From Bugula neritina (Eukaryota > Bryozoa > Gymnolaemata > Cheilostomatida > Bugulidae): a stretch of DNA of 64,000 nucleotides. How positions within the stretch are numbered: the stretch's first letter is position 1; every line of letters begins with the position of its first letter. The stretch lies in assembly GCA_964035545.1 (NCBI GenBank), contig OZ037767.1:10826581-10890580 (forward strand), read 5' to 3'. Below the pieces are notes generated by a model. That model was not told where the DNA came from. It searched no databases and saw nothing but the letters and a program-made list of their open reading frames with translations. The position numbers and the translations under genes are program-made. Positions 62,301-64,000 of the stretch are shown here, in pieces.

Positions 62301-62959
62301 TCTACTTCCATGATAGCCTAACTGATTCGGCCATTATATTTATTTTTAAAAGCTATTTCGGAATTGACCAGATGCCAGACAACCCCTCAAGACTAGACCA
62401 TGTTGAATATTTTCCATTTTCCAAATGTCTGTTTTCCAATTGTCCATTTTCCAAATAGGTGTTTTTCAATTGTCATTTTCGAAATGTCGTGTAACCGGGC
62501 TGAGTCTACTGAGCTAGTGCCACTGTCAGTGTCACAAGTACAAGTTCAAATTTTCTTCCATTTGAAAATCAATTAAATTTTAATTTGTTTTTAATTATCT
62601 GTCGATGTTATTTCCACACTGGACCTCCCTAGAGGGAAGAAGGGGTGTGCCTCATATAAAAAACTAAGTTGTCAGTACTTGGACAGTAGTCTAAAAAGTG
62701 TTAACATTCTTGTGCAGATTAACTTAACAGGCTAACTAGCCTGTCTATTTAAAATAAAAATCATACTCATACTGATAATCACTTAAATTAATCACTTAAT
62801 GGTAATACTAATAAGGTTAACTTCAACTTTAATACATTGTGAATCATTGGTTTAATTAAATAATAATTGTAATATTAATTATCAGTATTATTATTAATCA
62901 TTAACTTTAAGTTAAATATTATAAATATTAAATATAATCATTTATTCACTCACAGCCAT
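56211..62959 (-). CDS. Unidentified spliced gene (minus strand), partial model
   Basis: Three pieces support a gene. Exon 1 ends ATGGCT (62959-62954) in an ideal GCCGCCATGGCT context and is followed by GTGAGT. An internal exon at 59320-59182 starts in the matching phase 0. A terminal-looking exon lies at 56312-56211. The first two join to [24 protein letters not shown]..., ending in phase 1. The terminal exon reads best in phase 0 ([33 protein letters not shown], stop), which requires a further exon in between that I could not find. A direct phase-1 join instead gives a short basic tail ending at 56243. I do not recognise the family. Confidence 0.55.
57421..57684 (+). other. Exon-like patch, plus strand, unassigned
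   Basis: The acceptor AATGCTGTTTCTAG opens a frame [20 protein letters not shown], continuing [19 protein letters not shown] and [18 protein letters not shown], to TGA at 57682-57684. [15 protein letters not shown] recalls the last strand and helix of an EVH1/DCP1-type domain, but the match is weak. No partner exon was found. It may be a gene fragment or one exon of a plus-strand gene. Confidence 0.3.
57690..57830 (+). repeat. AGTAGYTACTCACACTCAA tandem repeat
   Basis: About seven 19-base units with AAAGTAGTTACTCACACTC, immediately after the exon-like patch. Confidence 0.9.
58280..58494 (+). repeat. (GTA)n microsatellite with GCA and GAA variants
   Basis: A long triplet repeat of GTAGTA interspersed with AGCAGC, GAAGTA and GGTAGT. 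The poly-Val and poly-Tyr frames are artefacts. Confidence 0.97.
59182..59320 (-). CDS. Unidentified gene, internal exon
   Basis: The acceptor is TTGTTCTTAGAAACAG and the donor GTAAGT. It has 46 codons plus one base, open only in the phase predicted by exon 1. It encodes [20 protein letters not shown], then [16 protein letters not shown] and [10 protein letters not shown]. Coding-like composition stands out from its surroundings. Confidence 0.65.
59998..60145 (+). repeat. Two-copy 73-bp repeat with an internal palindrome
   Basis: CAGTTTACCTGCAGTACTAC and TAACAGTACCTGCAGG are duplicated, with CTGCAGTACT/AGTACCTGCAG inverted within each copy. Confidence 0.85.
60150..61970. other. Intron or spacer without recognised gene
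   Basis: No exon with good borders was found. It is AT-rich with ATTATGATTATCATAATTAT-type self-complementary runs near 61365-61400. Confidence 0.5.
61985..62052. repeat. TAGTAGTACTACTAG self-complementary triplet repeat
   Basis: Mixed TAG/CTA triplets able to fold back. A similar tract lies at 63008-63110. Confidence 0.9.
62118..62491. mobile_element. Foldback element with long inverted arms built of a 15-bp unit
   Basis: The arms 62118-62241 and about 62381-62491 are inverted copies starting CACGACATTTCGAAAATG. They are composed of GGACAATTGGAAAAT-like 15-base units and run to AATATTCAACATGG and GAGGGG. The left arm has one extra unit. The spacer is about 140 bases. In one frame the left arm reads [19 protein letters not shown]. 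No clear target duplication is seen. Confidence 0.9.
62954..62959 (-). CDS. Unidentified gene, exon 1 micro coding segment (ATGGCT)
   Basis: The minus-strand reading is CACGCCGCCATGGCT followed by GTGAGTGAAT. It encodes Met-Ala only and ends in phase 0. Confidence 0.55.
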
Positions 62960-63007
62960 GGCGGCGTGAGTGTGACTGGGGTAACACACTGTCAGTTAAG
63001 TGCTACA

Positions 63008-63180
63008 CTTAGTAGTACTAGTAAAACTACTACTAGTAGTAGTAGTAATACTACTACTAGTACTAGTAGTAGTACTAGTACTAGTAGTACTAGTAGTAGC
63101 AGCAGTAGCTCAGTTGTCGTTGAAGTTGTAGTTCTACTTCAACTAAGTAGTTGTACCACCACCAGTACAGGTAATGACTA
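63008..63180. repeat. ACTAGTAGT triplet repeat upstream of the unidentified gene's start
   Basis: Alternating TAG and CTA triplets lie within about 50-200 bases upstream of the minus-strand ATG at 62959, in the presumed 5' UTR or promoter. Confidence 0.9.
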
Positions 63181-63199
63181 GACACTAGTAGCAGTACTA

Positions 63200-64000
63200 C
63201 TCATGTCTCATACTCATACTCATAGTCATACACTATCATACACTGATACAGACATACTGACTCTGAGCACTCAGTACTGGCAGTGGCTAGTAACTATATT
63301 CATTTCTTCCGTTGTTGTCACAATACTTACAGCTATAGCAATGTAGATGTCGTTTTTATTCCAATATACTCATTTACTTTTGATAACTTGTAAACTTTTA
63401 GCTTTACTTGTAACTTTAATTTTAGCTTTCGAGTTGGAAATACGCGAACACCGAACTGGTGATCAATTCCTGATTGATTCATAGCAGCACTTCGTCACGT
63501 GACTGGTCTAAATGCCATGTGCGCACAATAGTCTGAAACATTTAGATAATCGGAAAAAACACATATTAGGTAAGACAACTCTAGCGTTCACATAGAAGAC
63601 ATAGTTTTTGCTAAACTGGTGTAGAGTTTATATTCGAAATTCTCACTCTCTGAGCAGTTTTTGGTATGTTATATAGTCCTATTTTTACAGTTTTGCCCGT
63701 TTCAATGCAGTTTCAACGTTTTAATATCATGTAATAAGAGAAAAATTGAGGTATTTTAAGGCTTACATATCAAAACAATCAAAGTTAGAAATACGTTACC
63801 AAAAAAAGTTGTCCTACTATATTATAATCTAAAATATGATCTGGCAACTGCAATAAGCTTTAAAAGCACATTCTAAATCGAATTTAAGCTCAAGTTGCAT
63901 AATTGATAAAGTTACTTTAAATACTTTAAAATCGTCTTAGCTCAACAATTAATTACGTTCAATTTTTGAAACAAATTTGCAGTTTAGGCAGTTTGCACTT
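63200..64000. other. Non-coding end of window
   Basis: TCATACTCATAC repeats lie near 63205-63240. A GTCACGTGACTGG motif at about 63495 resembles GGTCACGTGACT inside the TTAA element near 50308, but I could not extend the similarity. No gene is supported. Confidence 0.4.

Noticed and set aside
63430-63560. Second copy of the TTAA element, suggested by GTCACGTGACT
   Set aside because: Similarity could not be extended beyond about a dozen bases, and the terminal repeats are absent.

Overview
The window is AT-rich animal DNA with spliced genes, many tandem repeats and short inverted-repeat transposons. GT-AG introns, a bilaterian NK2 homeobox gene, NAA40 and a decayed LINE mark it as a metazoan, probably an invertebrate. 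A spiralian is my guess, but nothing here fixes the phylum.

Layout. (1) 1350-3697, minus: a 5'-truncated non-LTR retrotransposon with a YADD reverse transcriptase, broken by TGA stops and by an insertion of about 0.45 kb. (2) 4795-12949, plus: a complete eight-exon NAA40 gene (histone H4/H2A N-alpha-acetyltransferase), 221 codons. Its introns hold a 34-bp minisatellite that ends exactly on a splice acceptor, a near-perfect hairpin and nested MITEs. (3) 13.3-22.8 kb: mostly non-coding, with a tRNA-derived SINE and two relic coding patches. (4) 22780-30524, plus: an Nkx2.2/vnd-type homeobox gene in four recognised coding exons, 318 codons, with introns at homeodomain positions 5/6 and 44/45. 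(5) 31-48 kb: a long non-coding stretch with MITEs, SINEs, microsatellites and a long (TA)n tract. (6) 48807-51622, minus: a rhodopsin-like seven-transmembrane receptor. One large exon carries nearly the whole protein; a seven-base first coding exon (ATGGCAG) 1.8 kb upstream joins it in frame. (7) 50104-50871: a TTAA-flanked inverted-repeat element inside the receptor intron. (8) 53-58.5 kb: a MITE and large satellite arrays, including a 14-bp satellite of about 0.8 kb. (9) 56.2-63.0 kb, minus: an unidentified gene with an ATGGCT micro-exon, one good internal exon and a likely terminal exon. (10) 62118-62491: a foldback element.

The genes do not form a pathway. NAA40 is a housekeeping chromatin or ribosome-associated enzyme, Nkx2.2 a neural patterning regulator, and the receptor a signalling protein. 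Three features recur: start codons isolated in micro coding exons followed at once by a donor (three of four genes), minisatellites pressed against exon borders, and several families of TA- or TTAA-flanked non-autonomous DNA transposons. No prokaryote-type system, CRISPR array or obvious viral insertion was seen. All gene models come from reading splice sites and phases by eye, without transcript data.
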